A stretch of DNA of 64,000 nucleotides from Muscardinus avellanarius (taxonomy: Eukaryota > Chordata > Mammalia > Rodentia > Gliridae), in assembly GCA_963383645.1 (NCBI GenBank), contig OY726565.1:25770966-25834965 (forward strand). Direction: 5' to 3'. Numbering within the stretch: the first letter of the stretch is position 1; every line of letters begins with the position of its first letter. A program made the position numbers and the translations under genes. Shown here in pieces: positions 33,668 through 44,372 of this stretch. The notes beneath the pieces were generated by a model, which saw only the letters and a program-made list of their open reading frames with translations, ran no database searches and was not told where the DNA came from.

Positions 33668-33760
33668 TATATAATTACACACATATATATGTCCATGTAC
33701 ATATATATGTGTGTGTGTGTGTGTGTGTGTATGTGTGTGTGTGTGTGTGCATATATTTAT
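33625..33760. repeat. (TA)n and (GT)n compound microsatellite
   Basis: A TA run to about 33660, then TG runs at 33709-33750. Confidence 0.92.
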
Positions 33761-33794
33761 GTGTATGAATGTGTGTCTTACACACATGGGGGGG

Positions 33795-33861
33795 AGAAGA
33801 GGTTGTGGATATAGTTCCGAGGTAGAGAACTCTGGGCAAGGTCCTAGGTTCAATGCCCAGC

Positions 33862-33904
<43 letters not shown>

Positions 33905-33918
33905 GCGCGCGCACGCAC
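33795..33918 (+). mobile_element. ID-like tRNA SINE with (CA)n(CG)n tail
   Basis: 'tggatatagttccgaggtag', 'gggcaaggtcctaggttcaa' and 'tgcccagcaac' have the order of the rodent ID element (A box, B box). The CA tail ends in a short CG/CA run. Confidence 0.75.
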
Positions 33919-34636
33919 GGAAAGGAGTTGTGAATGAGAGACAAGACAATCAAATTGAAGCATACAAAGGAAGTAAGAATAGAGGACAATAGTAAGATGC
34001 ATTTTATAAATAAAATTTATGAGGCAAATTATTCAGAATTAACAAGCTCTACACACGAGTCTATGAGGAGCTGCCACTGTTCCTTACTTTCACTAACTAT
34101 GAAAAACAGTAGGTACTCATGACAATTAGCAGGCATTCTACCAGACATAGATACAAAATAGATGAAATTGTTTTCTGCTGTAGCACATTTTCAAGTTACT
34201 TCTCACTTATTTTGACATTCTTCCTCAAAATGAAACAGGTCAATTAAAAAAAAGGCAAAGCCACTGGACAGAACTCATGAGAAGACAAAAATAGATGTTC
34301 TGTGTCTAAAAGGAGAAAAGGGAAATGCATGCCTCTGTAGGCTGACAAGGTAATAAATGAGAATTGAAAGGGGAAGAACCTATTCCTTAATACTTTCTAT
34401 CATGTATATTATTGCTTCAGTATCCTCTCATTATAAGCTAACCTAACCAGGTTAGATGTGAATACATATAATTTTCAGAATAATATTTTTAGTAGATATA
34501 TATCAAAATAAACCAATGACTCTATAATAATTAGACACATACATGACATATCTCTTTTATAAATTAGGAGAAACATCTAATTTAAATAAAGTAAAAGATG
34601 ACAAATGTCTTTTTTATCCTATAATATTTAGATATT
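33919..34636. other. unassigned AT-rich spacer
   Basis: No recognised repeat or coding feature. Confidence 0.3.
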
Positions 34637-34653
34637 TAAACTACTAACACTTG

Positions 34654-34828
34654 CTGGGCGTGGTGGCGCACACTTGTAATCCCCGTGCTTGGGAGGGGGA
34701 GACAGGAGGATCACGCAGGTTCGAAGCCAGCCGCGCTGGCTTAAGAGATCCTGTTTCCAAATAAAAATAATATAAAATAGGTCTGGAAGTGTAGCCCGGA
34801 GGTAGAAGGGCTTCCAGAAACCCCAGTA

Positions 34829-34871
<43 letters not shown>

Positions 34872-34872
34872 G
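34654..34872 (+). mobile_element. SINE-B, (CA)n tail, 17 bp target-site duplication
   Basis: 'ctgggcgtggtggcgcacac' to 'ccccagtaccacacac' then CA. The repeat TAAACTACTAACACTTG is at 34637-34653 and 34873-34889. Confidence 0.95.
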
Positions 34873-35369
34873 TAAACTACTAACACTTGTTTTCCTGAAA
34901 CCTAAGCAGTCAAACTCTGTCAGGTCTTTACTATTACTCAAGTTTAAGAAAGTTACACTACAAAGAGAATATATCAATATATTTATCAATATATTTGAAA
35001 GTGAGAGTATCAAAAATCTATTGATACATTTGAAAATCTAGCACAGATGGACTCTTCTTTATTTTCAGTACCTTAATAGTGTCTAGTGAACTAAACAGAG
35101 TGCCTAAAATTACCTATTTAGTCTCAACTTCAATTATACATACTATTTTAATCAATTATTTAGATTCTTTTGTTCTAAGTTCTTAGATTTTTCCACATCA
35201 CAATTCTTCACTTTCCATTGTGTTGTTTCCTGTTTTGAAAGTATTGGAAGTAGTTTTTTATTGTTATCTTTCAAAGGGAGACAGGCTGACCCGCGGTGCT
35301 TGGGTTATTTCACAATGCTGGTTCCTTCCTGCCTGTATGCATACTCGAATGCACCCCACCACACGCATG

Positions 35370-35372
35370 CGT

Positions 35373-35408
<36 letters not shown>
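35370..35408. repeat. (CA)n microsatellite
   Basis: A CA run without a SINE body in front of it. Confidence 0.92.
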
Positions 35409-35409
<1 letters not shown>

Positions 35410-35429
35410 ACCCCACATAGGAGGATAAA

Positions 35430-38390
35430 GTTGCCAGGTCTTTGAAATCTTCACACCATCCTTTCTTTTCGCCTCCTTTTGGGAGTGTCTCCTCCCTTCA
35501 GTTACCCTGCATCCTGTATTCTCCCCTCTCCTTCACAAAGAGCCCAGTATCTGTCCCAGCTCCTCAGGCTCCCAAGTTACAGTGTCCTACTTCCACAGGC
35601 ACTGGGTACTTAGTAGCAACTCAAAAAAAAAAAAAAAAAAAGACACAGACTCCCTTCTCAGCCGGCAGGGCAATCTTTCTGACACAACAGTGCTTCTCCT
35701 TCTTACAAGTTACATCCTGTCTGTAGCTAAACTGGCCCAACACTAAGGTTGTCTCTGCTGTGACTGAACTTGCCCAAGGGGTTATTTGTTGGGCAGGAAG
35801 GGAGGGTGTGAGAGTAAAAGATAGATCCTCAAGAGTTATTTTTTTTTTTTACTGATAAATTGTTCCAGCAATATTAACACATTCTAGAAAATAAAAACTT
35901 TACTTCAGTAAAATATCATTGAGAGATATATGATTAAATGTTGCTGACAAAAATATGTTGTAGATAGTTATCTCATGCACTAAATATATCCAATAATACA
36001 TACTTAAAGTAAACGTAAAATAGGTAGCCAGGTGGTATTGAAGAACAGGTACCCATATATTTAGATTGTTCATGCCATATATTTATATTTATATAGTATT
36101 AGAGTGCCTGTCACCCTGATTCAGAATGAAATTATTTTAACAATGTTTGAGGGATAATTTATTGTGAAAGATGAAAAGTTGCTCCAATTTGCTAATGTTT
36201 CAAAGCACCATTTATTTTCTCAGGAAAAGGATCAGAAAAATTTGTTCCAAACTTAAAATGTCAACACTGTCATTTAGCATTCAAAATGAAGTTAACTAAA
36301 CAGAATCACCAGTGATGTTTTTAAATTTTATATTCTGACTATTTGAACAGGATTTTGATTGTTTGCTGGAAAAATCATAGTAGGTACACCAAAGTGAGCT
36401 AATAGTCTTCATTAAAAAAATGCTCCCTTCAAATAATTTCTGAACCATATGGAAGAAATTTGATACAAGTAACTAAATTTGATGTTATGTTTGGTTATTG
36501 TTAATAGTAAAGCCAAGATGAATAATTAGACTTTAGACACTAATACCTTTATACTATAAAGGTATTATGTATACTAATAATACATATAAGTAATATGATC
36601 TTATGTGAAACTCTATAATGACATTATCTTAAAGTACTCTACCTTTTAACCCAACTAACAAAAAGCAAAGATCAGAAATGAAGGGAAGAAACTTATATTG
36701 AGTGACACTGCAGGCACGCCAGATATAAGGATAGACATTTCACTTACCTTAGGTCACTTAACATTATAGTTAGAAAATCTTTGAAAGTTGTGGAGGTGTT
36801 TAACTAGTTTTTCTTTTTTAAGCCAGCCTAACCCTCGACTTACATGTCCATAATGCAAAGATTATTTGCTCTGCCTTATGTTTCTCTGGCACAAGATTTC
36901 TCTCTTTCTAAAGTCATTTCTTAAATCACCCTCTGCCTCAGGCTTGATATAGTACAGTCTCGGAAAGACCGGTTTAGTACTTCTACTCACCTTTTAAAAT
37001 ATTTCCAATGCAGGCCACTCACTCAATGTCCCAGGTGCCTAATGAGTCATTTTCCTCTTCCCAGCCAACAGAGCAGGATATCAAAGCCTCCTTTATCTCT
37101 CAGGGTGGATACAGAGTCACTAAGCTTAAGTATGCCCTTTGCCAATAGACTTGAGGGTTGGGTTTAGTTATTAACTTCATGGGCCTCCACCCAGCTAACT
37201 ATTCTAGGAAATAATTTGGTGAGTCAGGTGTTTTGATATTCATATTTTAGCAACCAGCGATCTGCCCTGAGTGTGACAGCTGAAAGCTGACTACTCTGGA
37301 AAAGTTGCCACCATGTCTCCATTACAGCAGAAGCTCTGGGCCTAACAGGAAAAGGTGCACTATCAACAGAATCACTTTTATTTGTTTTCTTTTAAACAGC
37401 ATTGCTTCCTTTATAATAAAATTCAAGAACTATTTGTTCATTTTGATTTTGATGAAGCTGTGAGCAGTTATCCTCAAACACAGAGCAGTATCCTATCTTT
37501 GGGAGTGTAGGAGTGGGAAATCCTAAGAGAGAATCTACGATGATTAATGGGACTGACAACTGAGCCACTCCTCACCTGGCAGAAAAATGTGAGCACTGTG
37601 ACAGTATGCCTTTCTCTCTGCTTAGAGAAAGACTAAACTCGCTAGGACGTTTTCCTTAGAGTAGACTGTTGTATGACTAAGCCATGTGATCCAACCAGGC
37701 TCACATCTGATCCAAAGGAGGAGGGTGGGAGAGGAGGTGAAATGTGAGAGATGCGGAACATGGACACCTCCCCTGCTTACAGGGGCAAAGATAATAGATT
37801 CTCAGATGGTTGGAGGTAAGGACTCTACTAATTCATAAAACAGTATGAACAGAGTTAAGTTTACTAAAGATGAAGACATATAGGAAATGTAGTCTGTTTT
37901 AGGGAAAAAATTCTCCCTAACATCAAACAATAGTTTATTTTGTATTGGATTCTTTCCATGCAACAGGTGCTAAGCCAAGAACCTTATATGTTTTTTGTTC
38001 ACACCAAAGCTCACAATTATGGCATAATATTGCCATTATTTTACATTTTACTAGTGAAGAAATTTAGGAGAAAGGAGTCCTGTGTACAGCTAGCCAGCCT
38101 CTGCTGAGTCTACCCTCTAGGTGATTATTTAGCTTTTTTACTCTTCTTTCCACACAGTGCTTTACTACCCCTTCCCAAGAGGGATGATTCAAAATCCCAG
38201 CCAGTGCCCATGTCCAACTCACAATCTAGGATCCTCAAATGAGAGTGGTGTCCAGTTCTTTCATGTGGTAGGATGTGGCTTTCTGGTCCATCAGCCCATA
38301 AACTAAAATGATAAGTTGTCTGCCCATTCTCCTCTCCTACACACACATACTTGAGCACCAATTACCTTTTATTTTACCATATGACCTTCT
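35430..38390. other. SINE-poor unassigned block
   Basis: About 3 kb without any of the dimeric SINEs that elsewhere occur roughly once per kb. An A run at 35622-35641 is an isolated possible retroposon tail. Near 38030-38060 MIR-like wording (ttttacattttactagtgaag) occurs. No exon or RNA gene was recognised. Confidence 0.4.
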
Positions 38391-38399
38391 AAATTGCTT

Positions 38400-38610
38400 A
38401 CCTACGTGCTTTCTTTCTGTCACAACACCCCATTCACACCTCTGTCTCCACACTCCCCACTCTGGATTGTACGTACAATACAGTCCCATCACCCTCCACT
38501 AGAACTTAAAAATCCACAATAGCAGGGGGTTCTGTCTTTTTTTTCCACTCCTGAATTTTCTAAGTGCCTGCTACAAATAATTTCTAATAAATATTTTCAA
38601 TTGCCCCAAA
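38400..38610 (+). mobile_element. L2-like relic
   Basis: 'caccctccactagaacttaa', 'gcagggggttctgtcttt', 'taagtgcctgctacaaat' and 'taataaatattttcaatt' keep the order of the L2 3' end. Confidence 0.55.
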
Positions 38611-38904
38611 TTAGCATTTATTACTTTTATAATTAAGAGCCATTAAACTGATTTCTGACTATATAATTTTATTACCCTATTATTGTACTGTGTCTAGCAA
38701 GCCTGAAAATAATAAATTAACTCTTTGAGGATTAAAAAGGTTCTATTTAAATTTTTCTCAAAGGCCCAGAATCTTGTATTTAATATTATATTAACAAGCA
38801 TTCTTAATTAATTGCCTCATTAAATGAGTGGTATGTGAAAACCAGATATATTTATTTAGCTTGCTTTGTGCAAGGACTATGTGAGATAGAAAGTAGAGCA
38901 ATAA

Positions 38905-38972
38905 GGGCTGCTGAGGTAGCTCAGTGGGAGCTGGCTGTACAGCACGCACAGGCCATGGGCTCAGTACCCAGC
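38905..38972 (+). mobile_element. ID-like tRNA SINE
   Basis: 'tgaggtagctcagtgggagc' (A box) and 'gggctcagtacccagcacc' (B-box region) give the ID layout. The tail is a long purine run (38976-39078, GGA/GAGG units). Confidence 0.8.
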
Positions 38973-39588
38973 ACCAAGTCGGAGAGGAAGGGAGAGGACG
39001 GAGAGAGGGAGAGGGAGGGAGAGAGGGAGAAGGGGGAGGAGCAGGAGGAGCAGGAGCAGGAGGGGGAGGGGAAGGAGAGCAAAAGCTGTTCTCTGCCTCA
39101 CTGAGACTTTTATGCTAAAGTTGATCTCAGAAAAACTCAGTGTCCAATGAATATATTCAAACACCAGAACAGTGCATATGAAGCATTCCTGCCTAATCTA
39201 TGACTACAAGCACTACTTACATTCCAAACTGAGGACTTAGAAAGAATTGAGCAGATCAACCTAGGTACCAAATCTACCATACCTATCCTCTCTTGCGTAA
39301 TTCAATATTCTGTGAAAATATCAAAGACGTAATAAGAAGATGAAAGCAATACACTGAATGGAACTAAGGTCATAAGTCATAATTCATAGACTGTAGAATA
39401 TATGTCATAACTCTCTTTTTGCAACACAGAAAAATACAAGGACTAGGGTATTTACACATCCTTCCTAGATTCCCACAGATTGTAATAGCCCTGGAGTCTG
39501 AATTCAGTTCTCCAGATTATTAATTCAGTCGTCCTTCAATTTTACAAATGGACAGTAGAAGAATAGACCTCCTTGAAAATATGAAATA

Positions 39589-39890
39589 CAGGTTAAGGAT
39601 CAGTAATCTGAAAATCTGAAATCCAAAATGTTCCAAATCTGAAACTATATGAGCACTGGTGTGATACCACAAGGGGAAAATTCCAGTGTGAAACTTGTTT
39701 TCATGCATAGAAGTATTTAAAATATTATATAAAATCACCTTCAGGCTATATGTATAAGGTGTATATGAAACAAAGGAATTTTGTGTCCCATTCCTGAGAC
39801 ATCTCATTATATATATACAGATCCTTAAAAACCCCAAATCTAAGATACTTCCAGTCCCAGGCATTTTGGATAATATATACTCAATTTCAA
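39589..39890 (-). mobile_element. MER2-like (Tigger-derived) DNA transposon relic
   Basis: It starts with CAGGTTAAGGAT-type terminal wording, then 'aatctgaaatccaaaatgtt', 'ttcaggctatatgtataagg', 'acctttgg'-poor middle, and 'ggcattttggataatatata' near the other end. The order matches MER2; the terminal inverted repeat is degraded on the right. Confidence 0.7.
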
Positions 39891-40113
39891 TCTATAATAA
39901 ATATTTCCTGCATTTAGATATAATCCAACCAAAAGTATTTTCTACTTTAAAAAATGTCTTTGAGAAGAAGGAAAAGCTTTAGAAAAAACAAGTTTTCAAT
40001 CTTTAATCCTTTCTACTTTCTATCCTGATGCTATGGTAAGAACAATCTAAAGTAAAAACTTCTCTTAGAAAATTGAAAAATCCCCTTATTTTGATATTAA
40101 GAGATTAAACACA

Positions 40114-40325
40114 AGCCAGGCATGGTGGCACGCGCTTGTAATCCTAGTACTTGGGAGGCTGAGACAGGAGGATCGTGGTTCGAGGACAGCCTCAGCTACT
40201 ACTTAGTGAGGCCCTATGCAACAAAGTGAGACCCTATTTCAAAATAAAGAATAAAAAATAGGGCTAAGAGTAATGCTCAGAGATAGAATGCCCCTGGATT
40301 CCATCCTTAGTACCACACACACAAA
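40114..40325 (+). mobile_element. SINE (A/C intermediate)
   Basis: 'gccaggcatggtggcacgcg' through 'ccttagtaccacacac'. Flanks 'agagattaaac' and 'agagactaaac' are a near-perfect target duplication. Confidence 0.9.
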
Positions 40326-40334
40326 AAAGAGACT

Positions 40335-40337
<3 letters not shown>

Positions 40338-40388
<51 letters not shown>

Positions 40389-40445
40389 CTAGGGATTAAG
40401 CCCAGGGGCTTTTACCTCTGAGCTTAACCCTTTTATTTTTAAAAA
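40338..40445 (-). mobile_element. (GT)n and truncated antisense SINE tail
   Basis: About 48 bp of GT followed by 'ctagggattaagcccagggg' and 'cctctgagcttaacccttt', the reversed tRNA tail only. Confidence 0.75.
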
Positions 40446-40756
40446 ACGAAAAGGCAATAATATCTAAAAAATAGGAATCAGTGAAATAAGAGCAAGTGCC
40501 CTGACTTATCCCTGGAGATGTGCTCCCTGAAGCTGGGGAGAGAAGCACTGAAAAGGTTTAAAGCAGCAATCCTCAGAGTTCATAGAGGGCTAGGAGCAAT
40601 GCATCTTTCTACCAAACAGAGTGTAAAAAAAATCACAATTCATAGGATTATTTGCTGAGAGGTTTTCCCCCTTTTTTAGGATTCAATATTAGATTTTGTC
40701 AAATTGTCAAATACTTTGTCTGTATATATACATATATATATCCTAGTCATATTGAA
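40446..40756. other. unassigned spacer
   Basis: Nothing recognised. Confidence 0.3.
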
Positions 40757-40875
40757 GAAGCCAGCCATGGTAGTATCCATGTCTGTAGTCCCAGCTTTTG
40801 GGGAGGCTGAGGCAAAAGGATCACTTATTTCAGGGCCAGCCTGGACAACATAAGATTATATCTCTTAAAAGAGAA
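40757..40875 (+). mobile_element. 7SL-only monomer (Alu/B1-like)
   Basis: 'agccatggtagtatccatgt', 'gtagtcccagcttttgggga', 'ctgaggcaaaaggatcactt' and 'ggccagcctggacaacataa' resemble an ancestral Alu/proto-B1 monomer more than the head of the dimers here. There is no tRNA half. Confidence 0.75.
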
Positions 40876-40886
40876 AGAGAAAGCTG

Positions 40887-41095
40887 AATGTGGTGGTACA
40901 TGGCTGTAATGCTAGTACTTGGGAGGCTGAGAAAGAAGGATTATATGTTCAAGGCTTAACCTCAGCAACTTAGTGAGGCCCTCTTTCAAAATAAGAAAGA
41001 GCTGGGGGTGTAGCTCAGAGGTAGAACGCCATGAGGTTCAATCCTCAGCATGAGAGAGAGAGGGGAGAGAGGAGAGAGGAGAGAGGAGAGAGTCT
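40887..41095 (+). mobile_element. SINE-C with (GA)n tail
   Basis: 'gctgaatgtggtggtacatg', linker, 'tgggggtgtagctcagaggt', then a (GAGAG) purine tail. Confidence 0.88.
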
Positions 41096-41324
41096 TCAGT
41101 CTAAAAGATGACATCTCCAAAAATACTTTCAGGAAACATTATACCTCATGGTGAACCACTTAGTACTTTCCCCTAATAGCAAGAAAAAAACAAGGATGAC
41201 ATTCTCACTACTTTCATTTAGAGAAATGCAGTCAGTGAAGCAATAAAAAGAAATGATTAGCCTCCTGATTAAAAAGAAGCAAAATCATTGTTACTTTACA
41301 ATGTTATCATTAAAATTTTATCTT

Positions 41325-41522
41325 TCTTTTTTTTTCTTTTTGGTGATACTGGGGTTCCTGGAAGTCCTTCTACCTCCGGGCTACACTCCCAGACCTATTT
41401 TTCCATTTTTATTTGGAAACGGTCTTCTAAGCCAGCACGCGAGGCTGGCTTCGAACCTGTGCGATCCTCCTGTCTCTGCCTCCCAAGCGCGGGGATTACA
41501 AGCGTGCGCCACCACGCCTGGC
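41325..41522 (-). mobile_element. SINE-B, antisense
   Basis: 'ggtgatactggggttcctgg' through 'gcgccaccacgcctggct'. Flanks 'aaaattttatct' and 'aagattttatct' are a near-perfect target duplication. Confidence 0.93.
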
Positions 41523-41654
41523 TAAGATTTTATCTATCTTATACCAATGGAAGGTATAAGAAAATCTATTAAAACCTTTGGATTTGGTAAAGTTGCAAGG
41601 ATTCTTTTTGACTTATAAAGCTACTACATAAATATAAACAAATAGATTAAAATT

Positions 41655-41846
41655 TTTCTTTTTTACCCCCAGTTCTGGGGATTGAACGCAGGAATGCTCT
41701 ACCCCTGAAGTTTTTCTCCATCCTTTTTACTTTTTATTTTGAGACGGGCTTTTACTAAATTTCCCAAGCTGGCCTTGAAGTTGAAATCCTCCTGCCTCAG
41801 CCTCCTGAGTCACTGGGGTTACAGATGTGCACCACTTTGCCCAGCT
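41655..41846 (-). mobile_element. SINE-C, antisense, diverged
   Basis: 'ttctggggattgaacgcagg' and 'cctcagcctcctgagtcact', ending 'caccactttgcccagct'. Confidence 0.82.
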
Positions 41847-41869
41847 GTCTTTGTTTTCACAGAAAATAA

Positions 41870-42235
41870 TGCTAGAAGAAATAGATTTCCAATCCATACA
41901 TAACCCTCTTCCATACAAATCTCACATAATACACAACAATTAATTCAAAGTAGACTTTAAATACAATTGTTAAAACTTTTATAATAAAAAGTAGAAAATA
42001 TTTGTGACCTTGGGGTAGACAAAAAATATTAGATACAACACCAAGTGCACAGTGCATAAAAGAAAACAATGACAAAATAGATTCCATCAAAATTTGAAAC
42101 TTTTGTTCTCCAAATGACACTATTGCGAATGCAAAGACTGGAGAAAATATTTATAAATCACCTGTGTATTCAGAGATAGAATATAAAAAACTCTCAAAAA
42201 ATCAATAACAACACAACCTCCAAACAAAATGTGAA
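41870..42235 (+). mobile_element. old L1 ORF2 fragment, left of the L1 insertion
   Basis: Degraded wording of the ORF2 3' region ('ttgtgaccttggggtagaca', 'gattccatcaaaatttgaaa'). The same old L1 continues at 48470-48957, to the right of the younger L1. Confidence 0.8.
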
Positions 42236-42254
42236 AAAGATTTAATCACCTGGG

Positions 42255-43350
42255 ACCTGACTTACACCAACGTGGCAACAAAATCCGAAAGCTCATCCAG
42301 AGACCCAGGCCTCACAGAGACCCAGGAGTCACCTCTGCACCGGACCTACAGCCACCAGTAAGCTGCTCCGGGGCCCAAGGCTCGGGCTCCGTTCCTTCCA
42401 GAGCCCCCTGGGCTGCTACCATCTCCAGCCCCAGCCCAGCCCCAGCCCAGCCAGGGCCCAGCACCAGCCAGCAGCTTCTCAGAGGCTACAGCACCAGGCT
42501 CTAGCACAAGCCCCGCCCAGCACCAGCGGAGCTCCAGCCCAAACCGCAGCCCTGAGACTTGACTTTCACCAACATGGCAACAAAATCTGAACGCTCTGGA
42601 GACCCAGGAAGCACGGAGACCCAGGAGTCACCTCTGCGCCGGACCTACAGCCGCCAGTAAGCCTCCCCGGGGCCCCGAGGCTCTGGCTCTGCTCCTTCCA
42701 GAGCCCCCTGGCCTGCTACCATCTCTGGCCCCAGCTCAGCCCAAGCCCAGCCCCAGCCCAGCCAGGGCCCAGCACCAGCCAGCAGCTTCTCAGAGACTGC
42801 AGCACCAGGCTCTAGCACAACCCCCGCCCAGCACCAGCGGAGCTCCAGTCCAAACCACAGCCCCGGGACCTGACTTACACCAATGTGGCAACAAAATCTG
42901 AAAGCTCCTTGGGAGACCCAGGAAGCACAGAGACTGCGCCAGACCTATAGCTGCTGGTAAGCCACCCCGGCCTGAAGCGCGGGCTCCGCTCCTTCCAGAG
43001 CCCCCTGGGCTGCTACCATTTCCGGCCCCAGCCCAGCCCCAGCCCAGCAAGGGCCCAGCAAGGGCCCAGCACCAGCCAGCAGCCTCTCAGAGGCTGCAGC
43101 ACCAGGCTTCAGCACAGCCCCTGCCCAGCACCAGCAGAGCTCCAGCCCAAACCATACCCCCGGAACCTGACTCACACCAACGTGGCAACAAAATCCCAAA
43201 GCTTCGAAGACCCAGGAAGAACTGAGACCTAGGAGTCACCTCTGAACCGAACCTACAGCCTCCGGAGAACCAAATACGGAAGAACTACCAGCCCATCAGA
43301 GCTTCTGATTGGGCTGCCAGCTACTCCACCATCACCCAATCCATACCACT
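42255..43350 (+). promoter_or_regulatory. L1 5' UTR made of ~300 bp monomers
   Basis: The phrase AC(C/T)TGACTT/CAC followed by 'accaa.gtggcaacaaaat' begins units at 42255, 42557, 42868 and 43165 (spacing 302, 311 and 297 bp); the last is partial. Each unit has GC-rich, CAG-rich text such as 'gccccagcccagccccagcc'. Tandem promoter monomers are known from mouse L1; here the unit sequence is different. Promoter function is inferred. Confidence 0.85.
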
Positions 43351-43353
43351 TCA

Positions 43354-44327
43354 ATGGGAAGACAACAGAAGAACAGGCCTGAGAACAGTGAAAATATGAG
43401 AACCAGGAATAGTGGAGAAACGACAGAAGTCATGAATACTGACCTTCTAGAAATGCAAGAAGGGGAGTTCCGAATCTTGATCTACAATATGATGAAAGGA
43501 TTTAAAACAAGTCTAGCAGAAATGAAAGATGAGATAGAAACACTAAGAAAGAATCAGAAAGAGGTCTGGAATGAAATGAAAGAGTCAATAACTGAAATGA
43601 AGACAGCAATAGAAAGAAATTCTGGAAGATTAGATGAAATGGAAAACACAATATCACTGTTAGAAGACAGTACATCCAAAACCGAAAACACGGTCAGCGA
43701 TATACAGAAATCTTTATAGCAACAAAACCTAAACATCCAGCAAATATGGGATAATATGAAGCGCCCTAACTTACGGATAATAGGCATTGAAGAAGGGATA
43801 GAGGTACAGACCAAGGGCATCCGTAATCTCTTCAAAGAAATAATCTCAGAGAATTTTCCAAACACGGAAAGAGACTTGGATTGTCATGTCCAGGCATACA
43901 GAACTCCATTGAGACAGGACCAAAGAAGGACCACACCACGCCACATAATAACCAAAATGACCAACATAGAGGCCAAGGAAGGAATCTTAAAAGCAGTGAG
44001 AACAAAAGGACGGGTGACATATAGAGGCAAAACAATAAGAATCACTACAGACTATACAACCCAGGTCATGAATGCTAGGAGAGACTGGTACGACGTGATT
44101 CAGACCCTGGAAGAAAATAACTTCCAACCAAAGCTTATTTATCCAGCAAAACTACTATTCAAAATCAATGGGGAAAAAAAGTGTTTCAGGATAAACAGAA
44201 TCATAAAAAATTCATGAATTCAAAGCCTACACTAGAGAAAATTCTTAAAGAAATAAACCATAAGGAAGAAAAAAGAAGCAGACTCCAGAACCAGATAAGA
44301 GAGGAAGTCAATAAGTGGGCCATTTAA
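43354..44327 (+). pseudogene. L1 ORF1, broken
   Basis: Starts at ATG (MGRQQKNRPENSENMRTRNS). It has a long coiled coil (about 43440-43710), a premature TAG at 43717-43719, then the RRM/CTD region in the same lineage style (PNLRIIGIEEGI; TPRHIITKMTNIEAKEGILK; ARRDWYDVIQTLEENNFQPK). A frameshift near 44190-44215 ends the open part early, and the homologous end (a TAA at about 44325) lies in another frame. Its sequence differs clearly from the ORF1 of the two chimeras, so two L1 lineages are present. Confidence 0.93.
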
Positions 44328-44372
44328 GTAAAGAAGAAAGACCTATCCATCCAATAGTAGACAGAACATAAA

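Noticed and set aside
33608..33992. Cys/Val and His/Thr-rich frames
   Set aside because: They are produced by GT/CA microsatellites.
38125..38361. 78-codon minus-strand frame
   Set aside because: No splice context or known domain; the flanks resemble MIR/L2 relics.
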